A stretch of DNA of 49,999 nt from Armatimonadota bacterium (GTDB lineage: Bacteria; Armatimonadota; JAAZEB01). The translations under genes were made by a program, and so were the position numbers. Location of the stretch: assembly GCA_012512505.1 (NCBI GenBank), contig JAAZEB010000055.1, forward strand, positions 1-49,999, in the 5' to 3' direction. Within the stretch, counting starts at the first letter, position 1. Each line of letters begins with the position of its first letter. A model generated the notes under the pieces. The model saw only the letters and a list, made by a program, of their open reading frames with translations. It was not told the DNA's origin and searched no databases. Positions 1 through 9,085 of this stretch are shown in pieces.

Positions 1-782
1 ACTGGCACGCGCCGCTGCGGCCGCTCCTTCGCCTGCCGCGGGCGTACGTCACCTTCCACGGCTACGAGGGGTGGCCGATCCCCCGCGAGGCGCTCCGGGT
101 GCGCCGCTGGGTGCGCCGCGCCTGCGCCGGGGCGCTCTGTGCCGGCGGCTTCATCCCGCGCTGGTACGGCACTGCCTGCGACGCGGTCACCTATGGCGGC
201 GTCGATCTGCCGTCGGCCCCGCCCCCGGAGGAGCCGGAAGCGCGCGCCGTCTTCGTCGGCCGCCTGGAGCCGGACACCGGCATCCTCGATTACCTGTGCC
301 TGCTGGCCCTTGCCCGGCAAACGCACGGCCTGGAGCTTCCCCTGGATGTCTGCGGTGATGGCAGCCTGCGCGCGGAGGTGCGGCGAGTGGCGACTGCGGC
401 GGGGCTGTCTCTCCGGATGCACGGGGGAGTGGAGGACCCGACGCGCTTTCTGCTCGGCGCCCGCTTCGCCCTTGTTTCCGGATACCTGGCGATGTGGGAG
501 GCGATGGCCTGCGGCGCGCTGGTGCTGGCGCTTTACGACAACCCGTTGAAGCGCGACTACCTGGAAGCGTTTCCGCCGGCGCGTGCCGGCGGCGAGGCGG
601 GGCCGCTGGTGGAGGTGCGCGGGTCGCCCGCGGAGGGCGCCGACCGGCTGGCGTGGCTCATGGCGCACCCCGAGGAGATGCGTGCCCGAGCCGCTGCCGC
701 CCGGGCGCTGGCGGCCGAGCAGACGTGGCGCCGCGTGGCGGAGCAGTACTTGGCGCTGTGGTCGGAAGGGATGGGGCGATGA
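1..782 (+). CDS. glycosyltransferase family 4-like protein, 5'-truncated by window edge
   Basis: This is the C-terminal part of a GT-B fold glycosyltransferase. The frame is open from base 3, so the real start lies outside the window. Visible features are HGYEGWPIP near the left edge, the hinge segment AVFVGRLEPDTGILDYL that opens the nucleotide-sugar-binding half of GT4 enzymes, and CGDGSLRAEV. The stretch AMWEAMACGALVLA corresponds to the usual donor-binding E-x7-E region, although only the glutamate of WEAM is clear. The stop overlaps the next start as ATGA, so it is translationally coupled to a GT2 enzyme. The pair probably acts in surface glycan or exopolysaccharide assembly. The substrate cannot be read from the sequence. 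Confidence 0.75.
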   Translation, partial: WHAPLRPLLRLPRAYVTFHGYEGWPIPREALRVRRWVRRACAGALCAGGFIPRWYGTACDAVTYGGVDLPSAPPPEEPEARAVFVGRLEPDTGILDYLCLLALARQTHGLELPLDVCGDGSLRAEVRRVATAAGLSLRMHGGVEDPTRFLLGARFALVSGYLAMWEAMACGALVLALYDNPLKRDYLEAFPPARAGGEAGPLVEVRGSPAEGADRLAWLMAHPEEMRARAAAARALAAEQTWRRVAEQYLALWSEGMGR

Positions 783-1741
783 TCACCGTCGTGGCAACGG
801 TTTTCAACGAAGCGGCCTCCCTCGAGGCGTTCCTGGCGGCGCTGCTGGCGCAGACGCTCCCGGCCGACGAGATCGTCATCGCCGACGGCGGCTCCAGCGA
901 TGGCACGGACGAGATCCTCCGCCGGCTGGCGGCAGCTCACCCGGTCATCCACCCGATCCTGCTGGGGCGCGCCAACCGCTCCGTGGGCCGCAACGCCGCT
1001 ATCGATGCCGCGCGGGGCGAGATCATCGCCGTGACCGACGCCGGCGCGCGTGCCGCGCCCGACTGGCTGGAGCGCATCACCGCGCCGCTGCGGCAAGACC
1101 CGAGCGTCGATCTGGTGGGGGGCTACTACGAGGCGCTGGCGGAGACGCCGCTGCAGCAAGCGATCGCCGCCGCCACCATCGTGCCGGTGGAACGGGTGGC
1201 GCCGGAGACGTTCCTGCCCAGCAGCCGCTCCTTCGCCTTGCGCAAGGCGGCGTGGGCGCGCGTTGGCGGCTACCCGGAGTGGGCCGATCACAACGAGGAC
1301 ACCATCTTTGCCCATGCCTTGCGCCAGGCCGGCTGCCGGATGGTGTTCGTGCCCGACGCGGTGGTCTACTGGTCGCCCTCCAGGCGTCTGCGCACCCTTT
1401 TCCGGCAGTTCTACCGCTATGCCCGGGGCGACGCGCAGGCCGGCCTCTACTTCGGCCATTACGCGAAGAACTATACCTATGCCGCCGCGGCCCTCGCCTG
1501 GGCCGCGGGCCGGCGCTGGCCAGCCGCCCGCTGGCTGGTGGGCACCGCCGCCGCGGCCTACCTCGGCAAGCAGTGCCTGCGCACCTATCGCCGCACCCAT
1601 GATCCGGCCGCCGTTGCCCTCACGCCGGCCGTGGCGCTCACCCTCGACCTGGCGCACCTGGCTGGCTACGTCACCGGCGTGCTGGATCGGCCGGCCATCC
1701 GCCGTCGCCAGGAAGCGGAAGCCGCCCCCGACGCCCGCTGA
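779..1741 (+). CDS. glycosyltransferase family 2
   Basis: A 320-residue GT-A fold glycosyltransferase. The N-terminus MITVVATVFNEAASLEAFL and the segment IVIADGGSSDGTDEIL are classic GT2 nucleotide-binding signatures. VTDAGARAAPDWLE holds the metal-site aspartate region, in the TDAG variant rather than a full DxD. HNEDTIFAHALRQAG is the usual acceptor/catalytic ED region. Two hydrophobic C-terminal stretches (about residues 238-268 and 280-300) suggest membrane association. The ATG start overlaps the preceding stop by 4 bp, so the two glycosyltransferases are one operon. The function is glycan chain extension, with the sugar unknown. The gene ends 16 bp before the convergent DedA gene. Confidence 0.85.
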   Translation: MITVVATVFNEAASLEAFLAALLAQTLPADEIVIADGGSSDGTDEILRRLAAAHPVIHPILLGRANRSVGRNAAIDAARGEIIAVTDAGARAAPDWLERITAPLRQDPSVDLVGGYYEALAETPLQQAIAAATIVPVERVAPETFLPSSRSFALRKAAWARVGGYPEWADHNEDTIFAHALRQAGCRMVFVPDAVVYWSPSRRLRTLFRQFYRYARGDAQAGLYFGHYAKNYTYAAAALAWAAGRRWPAARWLVGTAAAAYLGKQCLRTYRRTHDPAAVALTPAVALTLDLAHLAGYVTGVLDRPAIRRRQEAEAAPDAR

Positions 1742-1757
1742 GGCGTGGCGCCGCCGG

Positions 1758-2414
1758 CTACTTTGATGCCGAGGCGCGCGCCTTGCGGCGGCTTCCCAGA
1801 TACTCGATCACCATGGGCAGCAGGGAGATGGTGATGATGATCAGGATCACCGCCTCGAAGTGCCGGCGCACCCACGGCAGGTTGCCAACCAGGTAGCCCG
1901 AGCCCACACAGATCCCCACCCACCCGAGGCCGCCCGCGATGTTGTAGAAGATGAACTTCGGGTAGGTCATCGCGCCGACGCCGGCAACGAACGGCGCGAA
2001 GGTGCGCACAATCGGCACGAAGCGGGCGATGATGATCGTCTTGCCCCCATACTTCTCGTAAAAGGCGTGGGCGCGCGTCAGATGCTCCGGGTTGAACCAG
2101 CGCGACCGCTGATACTGGAACACCTTGGGGCCCAGGTAGTGGCCGATCCAGTAGTTCACGGTGTCGCCGCCGATAGCGGCCAGGGCCAGCACCGCCAGCA
2201 TCGCCCAGATGTTCAACTGCCCCAACGCTGCGAACGACCCCGCCGCGAAAAGAAGCGAGTCGCCAGGTAAGAAGGGGGTGACCACAAGCCCTGTCTCGCA
2301 GAAGATGATGACAAAGAGGATCGCGTAGACCCAGGGTCCGTACTGCTGCAGCAACTGCGCAAGATGATCATCAACGTGCAAAAGGAAAGTGAACGCCCCG
2401 TTGGCTAGTTCCAT
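1758..2414 (-). CDS. DedA family membrane protein
   Basis: A 218-residue DedA/SNARE-associated integral membrane protein. The family is linked to envelope homeostasis and undecaprenyl-phosphate or lipid flipping. Diagnostic DedA features are FCETGLVVTPFLPGDSLLFA, IGGDTVNYWIGHYLG, YEKYGGKTIIIARFVPIVR and the F-x3-G-G-x2-W-type segment around YNIAGGLGWV. About five hydrophobic segments are visible. A longer reading frame exists upstream to 2603. The ATG at 2414 is chosen because AAGGAG lies just before it at good spacing and because the family begins here. It converges on the glycosyltransferase operon. Confidence 0.9.
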   Translation of the reverse strand: MELANGAFTFLLHVDDHLAQLLQQYGPWVYAILFVIIFCETGLVVTPFLPGDSLLFAAGSFAALGQLNIWAMLAVLALAAIGGDTVNYWIGHYLGPKVFQYQRSRWFNPEHLTRAHAFYEKYGGKTIIIARFVPIVRTFAPFVAGVGAMTYPKFIFYNIAGGLGWVGICVGSGYLVGNLPWVRRHFEAVILIIITISLLPMVIEYLGSRRKARASASK

Positions 2415-2664
2415 CGTTCTCCTTCGCGGCCGATCTGGCAATTCTGGCGCCATTCGCCGCGTGGCGGGCTGCCCCACCCCCGGCCAAGACTTCCAACCGC
2501 TCCGCCACGTCGCGACGGCGCGCCCCAGCGCCGCGTTTCGCTCGCCAGTGCGGGGCGCCGTACATGTTAAGATTCCCGCCGCAAGCGCCCGGCTCCTTCG
2601 CAATCTGCCGCTGCCGGCAGGAGCTCAGGAATCGGCCTCCGGTCCGATAGCCCACGTTCGGCCG

Positions 2665-2718
2665 GCCCATCGGCGCCGAGGGGTTGGATCGCCGGCGTCC
2701 CGCCGGCCTCCTCCCGAT
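2665..2718 (-). repeat. family C intergenic repeat copy
   Basis: The core GCCGGCGTCCCGCCGGC (2691-2707) is the reverse complement of the core shared with copies near 11521, 28798 and 31498. The core is a hairpin: GCCGGCG, 3-nt loop, CGCCGGC. Flanking bases also resemble the other copies (CATCGGCGCCGAGGGGTTGG before it, CTCCTCCCGATGCGCC after it). Confidence 0.7.
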
Positions 2719-2801
2719 GCGCCAGGGCCACCCCTGGCTCGGTGTCGCGGCGCTCCGACCGCGGTCTTAAGGATGGTCTCCTGACGCCGAGAGGGCTTTG
2801 C

Positions 2802-2830
2802 TTGACAGGGCTGATCCGGCATGGTACACT
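2802..2830 (+). promoter_or_regulatory. sigma70-type promoter of pcrA
   Basis: Perfect -35 TTGACA at 2802-2807, a 17-nt spacer, and -10 TACACT at 2825-2830. The expected start site is near 2837, leaving a leader of about 17 nt before the pcrA ATG at 2854. GGGAG at 2845-2849 can serve as the ribosome site. Confidence 0.8.
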
Positions 2831-2853
2831 GCTGGCAGTAACCTGGGAGCACT

Positions 2854-5289
2854 ATGCAGGATTTGTTGGCACAACTGAACGCGGTGCAGCGGGAGGCGGT
2901 GACGCACCCCGGTGGGCCGCTGCTCATCTTCGCTGGCGCTGGCTCTGGCAAAACGCGCGTCCTCACCTACCGCGTGGCCTACCTCATCCGCGAGCAGGGC
3001 GTTTACCCCTCGCAGATCCTGGCCGTCACCTTCACCAACAAGGCGGCCAACGAGATGAAGGCCCGCATCGTCGACCTCGTCGGCCCGCTCCAGGAGAGCA
3101 TGTGGATCGGCACCTTCCACGCCCTCTCGGCACGCCTGCTCCGCATCCATGGACACCACATCGGCCTCGACCGCGACTTCGTCATTTACGACGAGCAGGA
3201 CCAGGAGACGGTGGTCAAGGAGTGCCTGCGGGAAAAGGGGATCGACGACAAGCGCTGGACGCCCCGCAGCATCCTCGGCGCCATCAGCCGGGCCAAGGAG
3301 AAGCTGATCGGCCCGGACGAGTTTGCCGCCGATGCCCAGGGCGCCCACGACCGCGTGGTGGCGACGATCTACCCGCTCTACACCACCAAGCTGCGCGCCA
3401 ACCACGCGCTGGACTTTGATGACCTGATCGCCTTCGCCGTGCAACTGCTGCGCGACTGCCCGGAGGTGCGGCAAGAGCTGCGCCACCGCTTCCGCCACAT
3501 TCTGGTGGATGAGTTTCAGGATATCAACCAGTCGCAGTACACCTGGACCCGCCTCCTCGCCGGCAGCGATGGGAACATCGTCGTTGTCGGTGACGACGAC
3601 CAGTCGATCTACAGTTGGCGGGGCGCGGACGTGCGCTTCATCCTGGCGTTCGAGAAGGACCACCCCAACACGCGCGTGGTGAAGCTGGAGCAGAACTACC
3701 GCTCCTCCGCGAATATCCTGCGCGCGGCGCACGAGGTGGTGCGCCGCAACTCGTCACGCGCGCCGAAGCAGCTTTGGACCGAGCGTCCCAGCGGGCCGCC
3801 GATCGTTATCCGCCGGCTGGAGGACGAGAAGGAGGAGGCGGCCTACGTCGCGATGCAGGTGGCCGCCGGAATCGCCACCGGCACGCGCCACTACCGCGAC
3901 TACGCGGTGCTCTACCGCACCAACTCGCAGTCGCGCCCGTTCGAGGATGAGTTCCGGCGCACCGGCATCCCCTACCGCGTGGTGGGTGGCCTGCGGTTCT
4001 ACGAGCACAAGGAGGTGAAGGACCTCCTCGCCTATCTGCGCATCCTCGTCAACCCGGCCGACTCCGTCTCGCTGCGCCGCATTCTGAACGTGCCCCCACG
4101 CGGGATCGGCACCGCCACCCTTGCCCGCCTCAATGACCTGGCCGCAGCCCGGGGCATTCCCCTCATCGCCGCAATGCGCCAGGCGGCCGACATTGCCGAG
4201 ATCACCCCGGCGATCCGCCGCCGGGTGGCGAGCTTCGTCGCCACCCTCGATGCCTTGCGGGAGGCGGCCGATGTGCTGCCCGTCGATGAACTGCTGCGGC
4301 AGGTCGTCACGCAGACCGGCTTCGAGGCGTCACTGGAGGGGAAAACGCCGACGGAGACGCTAATGCGCCGGGCAAACGTCCAGGAGTTGGGCAGCATCGC
4401 CTCGGACTTCACTCACCGCGCCACCAACAAGACGCTGGCGGCCTTCCTCGAGGAGATGGCCCTGGCCTCTGACGTGGACGCACTGCGCGAGGATGAGGAA
4501 GGCGTGGTGTTGATGACGCTGCACGCGGCCAAGGGCCTGGAGTTCCCGGTGGTCTTCCTGGCGGGCATGGAAGAGGGCCTCTTCCCGCACAGCCGCAGCC
4601 AGGGCGACAACGCCAGCCTGGAGGAGGAGCGGCGTCTCTGCTACGTGGGCATCACCCGGGCGCAGGATGAGGTTTACCTGCTGCACGCCGGCCGGCGCAC
4701 CACCTGGGGCAGCATGCAGTACAATCCCCCGTCGCGCTTCCTGCGGGAGCTCCCGCCGGCGACGCTGGATGAACGGGCGGACGTGACCCCGGTCAGCCCC
4801 CGGCGGGTTGCGGCACAGTGGGATGGCGGCGCGGCGCGGGGGAACGCCTCGCAGCCAGAAGTCCGGCGCCAGGCGGCCGCCGCTGACGACGCAGCGGTGG
4901 ACGTGTCGGCCATCCTGGCGCGGCACCGCCCGGCGGAGCCGGCCTTTACCCGGGGGGAGAAGGTGCGGCACGCCCTCTTCGGCGAGGGCGTGGTGCTGGC
5001 CCTGCACGGCAGTGGCGCGGACACCGAGGCAACGGTCCACTTCGCCGGGCACGGTACCAAGCGCCTCCATCTGCAGTTTGCCCCGCTGGAGGCGGTCGCG
5101 CCGGAGGAACCGGCGGAGGCCACCGTGCCGGTGCTCGCCCGGGGCGACCGGGTGACGCACGCGCGCTTTGGCGAGGGCGTGGTGGTGACCGTCCACGGCG
5201 AGGGGCCCGGCGCCGAGGTGAGTGTTCGCTTTGCCGACGCGGGCACCCGGCGGCTCGACCCGGCCACGGCCCGTCTGAGGAAGGCGTGA
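2854..5289 (+). CDS. pcrA: ATP-dependent DNA helicase PcrA/UvrD with duplicated C-terminal Tudor-like module
   Basis: An 811-residue superfamily 1A 3'-5' DNA helicase for nucleotide excision repair and for clearing RecA or stalled polymerase. The Q motif (LNAVQREAV) is followed by Walker A GAGSGKT at residues 28-34. Later motifs are TFTNKAANEMK, Walker B VDEFQDIN, GDDDQSIYSWRGAD, LEQNYRSSANIL, LMTLHAAKGLEFPVV and YVGITRAQ, so all helicase motifs are intact. The C-terminus carries two similar modules, at about residues 700-755 and 763-808. Both contain GE/D-K/R-V-x-HA-x-FGEGVV and then a beta-rich stretch ending in R-L. Ordinary PcrA has one such RNA-polymerase-binding Tudor-like module. The start has its own promoter and SD. 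The stop overlaps the dus start as GTGA. Confidence 0.96.
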   Translation: MQDLLAQLNAVQREAVTHPGGPLLIFAGAGSGKTRVLTYRVAYLIREQGVYPSQILAVTFTNKAANEMKARIVDLVGPLQESMWIGTFHALSARLLRIHGHHIGLDRDFVIYDEQDQETVVKECLREKGIDDKRWTPRSILGAISRAKEKLIGPDEFAADAQGAHDRVVATIYPLYTTKLRANHALDFDDLIAFAVQLLRDCPEVRQELRHRFRHILVDEFQDINQSQYTWTRLLAGSDGNIVVVGDDDQSIYSWRGADVRFILAFEKDHPNTRVVKLEQNYRSSANILRAAHEVVRRNSSRAPKQLWTERPSGPPIVIRRLEDEKEEAAYVAMQVAAGIATGTRHYRDYAVLYRTNSQSRPFEDEFRRTGIPYRVVGGLRFYEHKEVKDLLAYLRILVNPADSVSLRRILNVPPRGIGTATLARLNDLAAARGIPLIAAMRQAADIAEITPAIRRRVASFVATLDALREAADVLPVDELLRQVVTQTGFEASLEGKTPTETLMRRANVQELGSIASDFTHRATNKTLAAFLEEMALASDVDALREDEEGVVLMTLHAAKGLEFPVVFLAGMEEGLFPHSRSQGDNASLEEERRLCYVGITRAQDEVYLLHAGRRTTWGSMQYNPPSRFLRELPPATLDERADVTPVSPRRVAAQWDGGAARGNASQPEVRRQAAAADDAAVDVSAILARHRPAEPAFTRGEKVRHALFGEGVVLALHGSGADTEATVHFAGHGTKRLHLQFAPLEAVAPEEPAEATVPVLARGDRVTHARFGEGVVVTVHGEGPGAEVSVRFADAGTRRLDPATARLRKA

Positions 5290-6287
5290 GCGTGACCCCC
5301 ACGGCGTCGCGGGACCTGCTGCGCCCGCTGTCGGTAGGCCCGGTGGTGATCGATCCGCCGCTAATCCTCGCGCCGATGGCCGGCTACACCAACCACCCGT
5401 TCCGGCTCCTCTGTCGCGAGCAGGGCGCCGGCCTCGTCTGCACCGAGTTCGTCAGCAGCCACGGCCTCACCCGGAGGATGAAGAACACCTGGGTGATCGT
5501 GGATGTCCAGGACGACGAGCGCCCTGTCTCCGCCCAGATCTTCGGCGCCGACCCGGCCGTGATGGCTGATGCCGCCCGTCTCTTGGAAGACACCGGGGTG
5601 GACCTGATCGACATCAACATGGGGTGTTGGGTGCCCAAGGTGTCGCGCACTGGTGCCGGGGCGGCGCTGCTACGCTCGCCGGAGTCGGCGTCGGCGGTGA
5701 TGCGCGCGGTGGTCAACGCCGTCTCGGTGCCCGTCACCGTCAAGATCCGCATGGGGTGGACCGGGCAGCACCTGACCGGCATCGACATCGCCCGCCTGGC
5801 GGAGGCGGCGGGGATCCGCCTGATCACCATCCACGCCCGCCCGGCCACCCGCGGTCTGGAAGGCAGCGCCGACTGGGATTACATCGCCCGCCTGAAGCAG
5901 AGCGTTTCCATCTTGGTGGTGGGTAACGGCGACGTGAAGCAGCCGGAAGATGCCCTGCGCATGTTTCAGCATACCGGCTGTGACGGGGTGATGATTGGCC
6001 GGGCGGCGCTGGGCAACCCCTGGATCTTCCGCCGCTGCCTCTCCTACCTGCAGACGGGCGATCCCGGCCCGGAGCCGGACGGCGCCGCGCGCCGGGCGAT
6101 GGCAGCCCGCCACTACCGTCTGGCGCTGGCCGAGGGGGAGGAGGCGGTGGTGGTCCGCGAGATGCGCGCTCACCTGGCGCACTACCTCAAAGGTTTCCCC
6201 GGCGCCGCCGCCCTGCGCGACCGCCTGATGCACCTGACGAGCGCCGACGCGGTCCTAGATGCCCTCCAGGCCAACACCCTGCCGTAG
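5286..6287 (+). CDS. dusB: tRNA-dihydrouridine synthase (DusB-like)
   Basis: A 333-residue FMN-dependent enzyme that reduces uridine to dihydrouridine in tRNA. The TIM barrel starts with LILAPMAGYTNHPFRLL. DINMGCWVPKVSRTGAGAALL carries the catalytic cysteine. VKIRMGW, the region around ITIHARP, VVGNGDV and GCDGVMIGRAALGNPWIF are the FMN and phosphate-binding elements. The residue after the catalytic cysteine is Trp where most Dus proteins have Pro (GCP). The GTG start overlaps the pcrA stop by 4 bp, so translation is coupled and the gene shares the pcrA promoter. Assignment to the DusB subgroup rather than another bacterial Dus is by overall resemblance. Confidence 0.92.
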   Translation: MSVTPTASRDLLRPLSVGPVVIDPPLILAPMAGYTNHPFRLLCREQGAGLVCTEFVSSHGLTRRMKNTWVIVDVQDDERPVSAQIFGADPAVMADAARLLEDTGVDLIDINMGCWVPKVSRTGAGAALLRSPESASAVMRAVVNAVSVPVTVKIRMGWTGQHLTGIDIARLAEAAGIRLITIHARPATRGLEGSADWDYIARLKQSVSILVVGNGDVKQPEDALRMFQHTGCDGVMIGRAALGNPWIFRRCLSYLQTGDPGPEPDGAARRAMAARHYRLALAEGEEAVVVREMRAHLAHYLKGFPGAAALRDRLMHLTSADAVLDALQANTLP

Positions 6288-6361
6288 GAGGCGCACCCCC
6301 TCCTAACCTTGGACCAGGTGCCTTCCGCGGGCCGTTCATGGATCTCTGAGTGGTGTTGGTG

Positions 6362-6408
6362 GTAGGGGCGAAGCATTGGCGGGTCGGGCGCCAATGCTTC
6401 GCCCCTAC
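6362..6408. repeat. perfect 19-bp inverted repeat (GTAGGGGCGAAGC family)
   Basis: GTAGGGGCGAAGCATTGGC at 6362-6380 is followed by a 9-nt loop and its exact reverse complement at 6390-6408. It starts with GTAG and ends with CTAC. The outer 11 bp match the ends of the larger elements at 11317-11391 and, less exactly, 35489-35563. It lies between convergent dus and the OPT-like gene, so it could fold in either transcript. There is no T-run, so it is not a typical intrinsic terminator. Confidence 0.9.
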
Positions 6409-6456
6409 GATTCGCGTACGGCGGGGGGGGCGGGATCGGAGACCCCGCCGACGTTA

Positions 6457-8454
6457 TTAGCCGAACCAGACGGCGTAGCCCTCGTAGAGGTTCTTGCCGG
6501 TGGCCCCCAGCAGGCCCCAAATGATGCCCGCGGTGAAGAAGTGCCCCAAGGCGAAGCCGAGGAAGCCCGGCAGCGTTTTGCGGTAGAGGGGCATGCCCCC
6601 GAAGCGCAGCACCAGCAGCTTCGTCAGCCACACCAGGAAGAACGGCCACCAGATCAGGCTGCCGTAGGCGTTGGAGGCGGCAAACCCCAGCGGGTGCAGC
6701 GGGAAGCCGACCACGCGGGTGCGGATCATCTGCAGCACCACCGCCACCAGGAAGCCGGCGGAGCCGGCCATGATGCGCGGGATGTCGCGGGGCAGCGGGC
6801 TGGCCGACTGGTTGATGGCGTTGTCAAACTCCACCGTGGCCATGCTCCAGCCCCAAATGCCGCCACTCACCTGCTGCGCGCCCACCCGGTGGTAGCCGGT
6901 CAGGTGGAAGTAGAACGCCAGGCACAACCCGATCACCAGGGCGGCGGTGAGGCCGAGGATCATGCGCCGGGGCTTCTCGCCCACCTGGTGGCCGGCGCGC
7001 AGACCATCCACCTGGTAGCCGGCGAAGGCAACGGGGAAGCCGCGCGAGGTGAAGCTGAGCATCGCCAGCGCCGCCAGCGTGCGGGGGTCGCCACCGGGCG
7101 CCAGGGGGGCGATGCCAACGATTGAGAAGAGCATCGTCTTCGGCATCCCGAAGGGGAACATCCAGATCAGCGGAATTCCGGTCTCGGCGCGAATGCGCGC
7201 GTAGGTGAGGGCAATCGCCAGGAAGATGCCCAGGTAGACCCAGGCCACCCACCACTGCATTCCCAGCAGGCGGCAGAAGACCACCAGCGCTACCACGCTC
7301 GCCCAGAACCCCCAGAACGCTGCCCGGTAGCCGCGCATCTCCGGCTCCGCGGAGGAAACCGCCGCGCGCGCGATTGCCGCCAGGTGATGCCGACCCAGGT
7401 AGAGCAGCACCAGCGCCATGGCGATGTAGGCACCGAAGCTCTGCTCCTGGGTGAAGGGGAAACCCGCTTCCCGGTAGCCCATGCCGCTGCCGATGACGGC
7501 AACGAGGCGCTCCAGGATGAACGTTGCCCAGATCGAGAAGCTGATCTCCGCTGAGACCAGGTAGCCCAAGCCGATCAGCTCTGGCCGGTTGTAGAGCGTA
7601 ACCGCCCCGAAGGCGTTCCAGGGCGGGGTGCCAAACGGCACGAAGCTGAAGGCGTTGCCCCAGCCCGGGAAGGATGGCACGAAGGCATGGATGATGTTCA
7701 CCATGTTGTAGGCGAAGGAAAGGCCAAAGCCCGCCCACATCACCGGGTTGCGGAAGAACGCCGGCACCCCGCCGCGCGCCTTCGTCTCGGTGATCTCCAG
7801 GGGAAGCTGTACCAACGGGAAGGTGAGCTTCTCCTTCTCGATCCAGGGGCGGTGCATCAGCATCACCATGCACATCATCGCCAGCCACAGCGCCAGGAAG
7901 AAGCCAAGCCATGCCAGCAGCGGCGTTGCCCACACTCCCCAGGGGATCGAGCCGTGGCGCAGCGCCTCATACAGCGGGCGCACCACCGCCGGGTCATGCA
8001 CCGCCGCCCAATCCGGGATGTACTTCTGGGCCTCGCCGAGCTTATTCCCCGTCTGCATGAAGTAGAAGGGCGCCGTCATCAAGGCGAGGAAGAACCGGGC
8101 CACGCCACAGCTAAAGGCGGTGGTCGACACGCAGACAAAGAGAAAGACAAACAGCATCTCGCCGCGGGAGAAGGCGTGGCGGGCCCAGCGGGTGTGGAGG
8201 ACGAGGGTGTTGCCCAGGAGGACCAGAAGGATGGCTGCCACCGCCGGGATCGCCGGCACGCTCTCGGTGATGTAGACCCCCAGGGCCACAATCTCCGACT
8301 CCCGAATCCAGAAGCCGGCCACGAAAGTTAGGAGGACAGCCACCAACAGCGCACGGAGTGTCACGGCCCGTGACCGCTCCTGTGGGCGGTCTGAGGCCCG
8401 GGTCCCTTCCGTTGCGCTGGGGGCCTCGGCCTCCAGATCCAGGGGCATACTCAT
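6457..8454 (-). CDS. multi-pass membrane protein, DUF6785/DUF6784-like (OPT-type)
   Basis: A 665-residue polytopic membrane protein with about 14 hydrophobic segments after a charged N-terminus. Recognisable stretches include HTRWARHAFSRGEMLFVFLF, RHGSIPWGVWATPLLAW, PLVQLPLEITE and FGTPPWNAFGAV, then a C-terminal half with ARIRAETGIPLIWMFPFGMP and GFPVAFAGYQVDGLRAG. This arrangement resembles the DUF6785 plus DUF6784 proteins of Armatimonadota and Planctomycetes, which are remote relatives of OPT oligopeptide transporters. The substrate is unknown. The frame extends to 8502. The ATG at 8454 is preferred because AAGGAA precedes it and the extra 16 residues look non-native. It stands alone, convergent with dus. 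Confidence 0.7.
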   Translation of the reverse strand: MSMPLDLEAEAPSATEGTRASDRPQERSRAVTLRALLVAVLLTFVAGFWIRESEIVALGVYITESVPAIPAVAAILLVLLGNTLVLHTRWARHAFSRGEMLFVFLFVCVSTTAFSCGVARFFLALMTAPFYFMQTGNKLGEAQKYIPDWAAVHDPAVVRPLYEALRHGSIPWGVWATPLLAWLGFFLALWLAMMCMVMLMHRPWIEKEKLTFPLVQLPLEITETKARGGVPAFFRNPVMWAGFGLSFAYNMVNIIHAFVPSFPGWGNAFSFVPFGTPPWNAFGAVTLYNRPELIGLGYLVSAEISFSIWATFILERLVAVIGSGMGYREAGFPFTQEQSFGAYIAMALVLLYLGRHHLAAIARAAVSSAEPEMRGYRAAFWGFWASVVALVVFCRLLGMQWWVAWVYLGIFLAIALTYARIRAETGIPLIWMFPFGMPKTMLFSIVGIAPLAPGGDPRTLAALAMLSFTSRGFPVAFAGYQVDGLRAGHQVGEKPRRMILGLTAALVIGLCLAFYFHLTGYHRVGAQQVSGGIWGWSMATVEFDNAINQSASPLPRDIPRIMAGSAGFLVAVVLQMIRTRVVGFPLHPLGFAASNAYGSLIWWPFFLVWLTKLLVLRFGGMPLYRKTLPGFLGFALGHFFTAGIIWGLLGATGKNLYEGYAVWFG

Positions 8455-9085
8455 GGACGCGCGTTCCTTTCCTTCTGGGGTGTGGTACCGTTGTCGGGGC
8501 ACGTGGCGGTCAACCCAATGCCGACCAGGCAGCGCCCGTGTTTCCGCTCAGGGCACCGGCCACGGGAGGGGTGCCCCCACTGCGACACGGCCGTTCCCGG
8601 GAGGATCGCCCCGCCCAGGAGATGGCAGCGGTGAGCAGGCAGCTCTGCCGTCGCTAGCCGCGCGCGGCCCGATCCTGCGCGCGCTCCTCGGCGCTGCCCA
8701 CTCACGCCAGCCTCCCCCGACAACGGGGCAAGCGGCCACCGAGAGGCGCCCCCGCCGCGTGTCACACGCAGCGGTAGGGGCCAGCCTCCGTGCCGGTCTG
8801 GCGGCGTTTCCTGCTCGTCGGTGCCCGCCGGGCGGGCATTCAGTGACTACTCAGGAGGCTCCCGCGGAACTACACACCAAGGAGTTCGGTATCTGAACGC
8901 CGGTTCCTCTATGGGAGCAGACACCCGCCCGCAGGGCGTCCGACTGCCCGGATCCACCTCCCGACTGGCGGCGAGAGGAGCCGTCGCTGGCGGCGCGGAA
9001 AGTACTCTCACCGCCGCCACCACGCGAGGGTCCGTCGCTATCCGGCCCTCGCACGGCGGCCACCGTGCCGCGGGCAGACCAAGCC
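8455..9085. other. intergenic region upstream of the OPT-like gene and the receiver-kinase
   Basis: A 631-bp divergent gap. I see no protein or RNA gene here. A near-perfect palindrome, TGCCCGCC-G-GGCGGGCA, lies at 8822-8838. A weak possible -35 for the OPT-like gene (TTGACC on the minus strand, 8508-8513) has no good -10. Frames that stay open through this stretch are GC-driven and lack ribosome sites. Confidence 0.5.

Larger units (their letters stand above)
2415..2853. other. intergenic region between dedA and pcrA
   Basis: A 439-bp divergent gap. It holds one GGCCGGCGGGACGCCGGCG-type repeat in reverse orientation (about 2665-2718) and, next to pcrA, a strong promoter. No credible small gene or tRNA is seen. 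Open frames here have no ribosome site and no recognisable product. Confidence 0.6.

Noticed and set aside
6430-6450. Hairpin GGCGGG...CCCGCC as a terminator for the OPT-like gene
   Set aside because: The stem is plausible but no T-run follows on the minus strand, so I did not call it.
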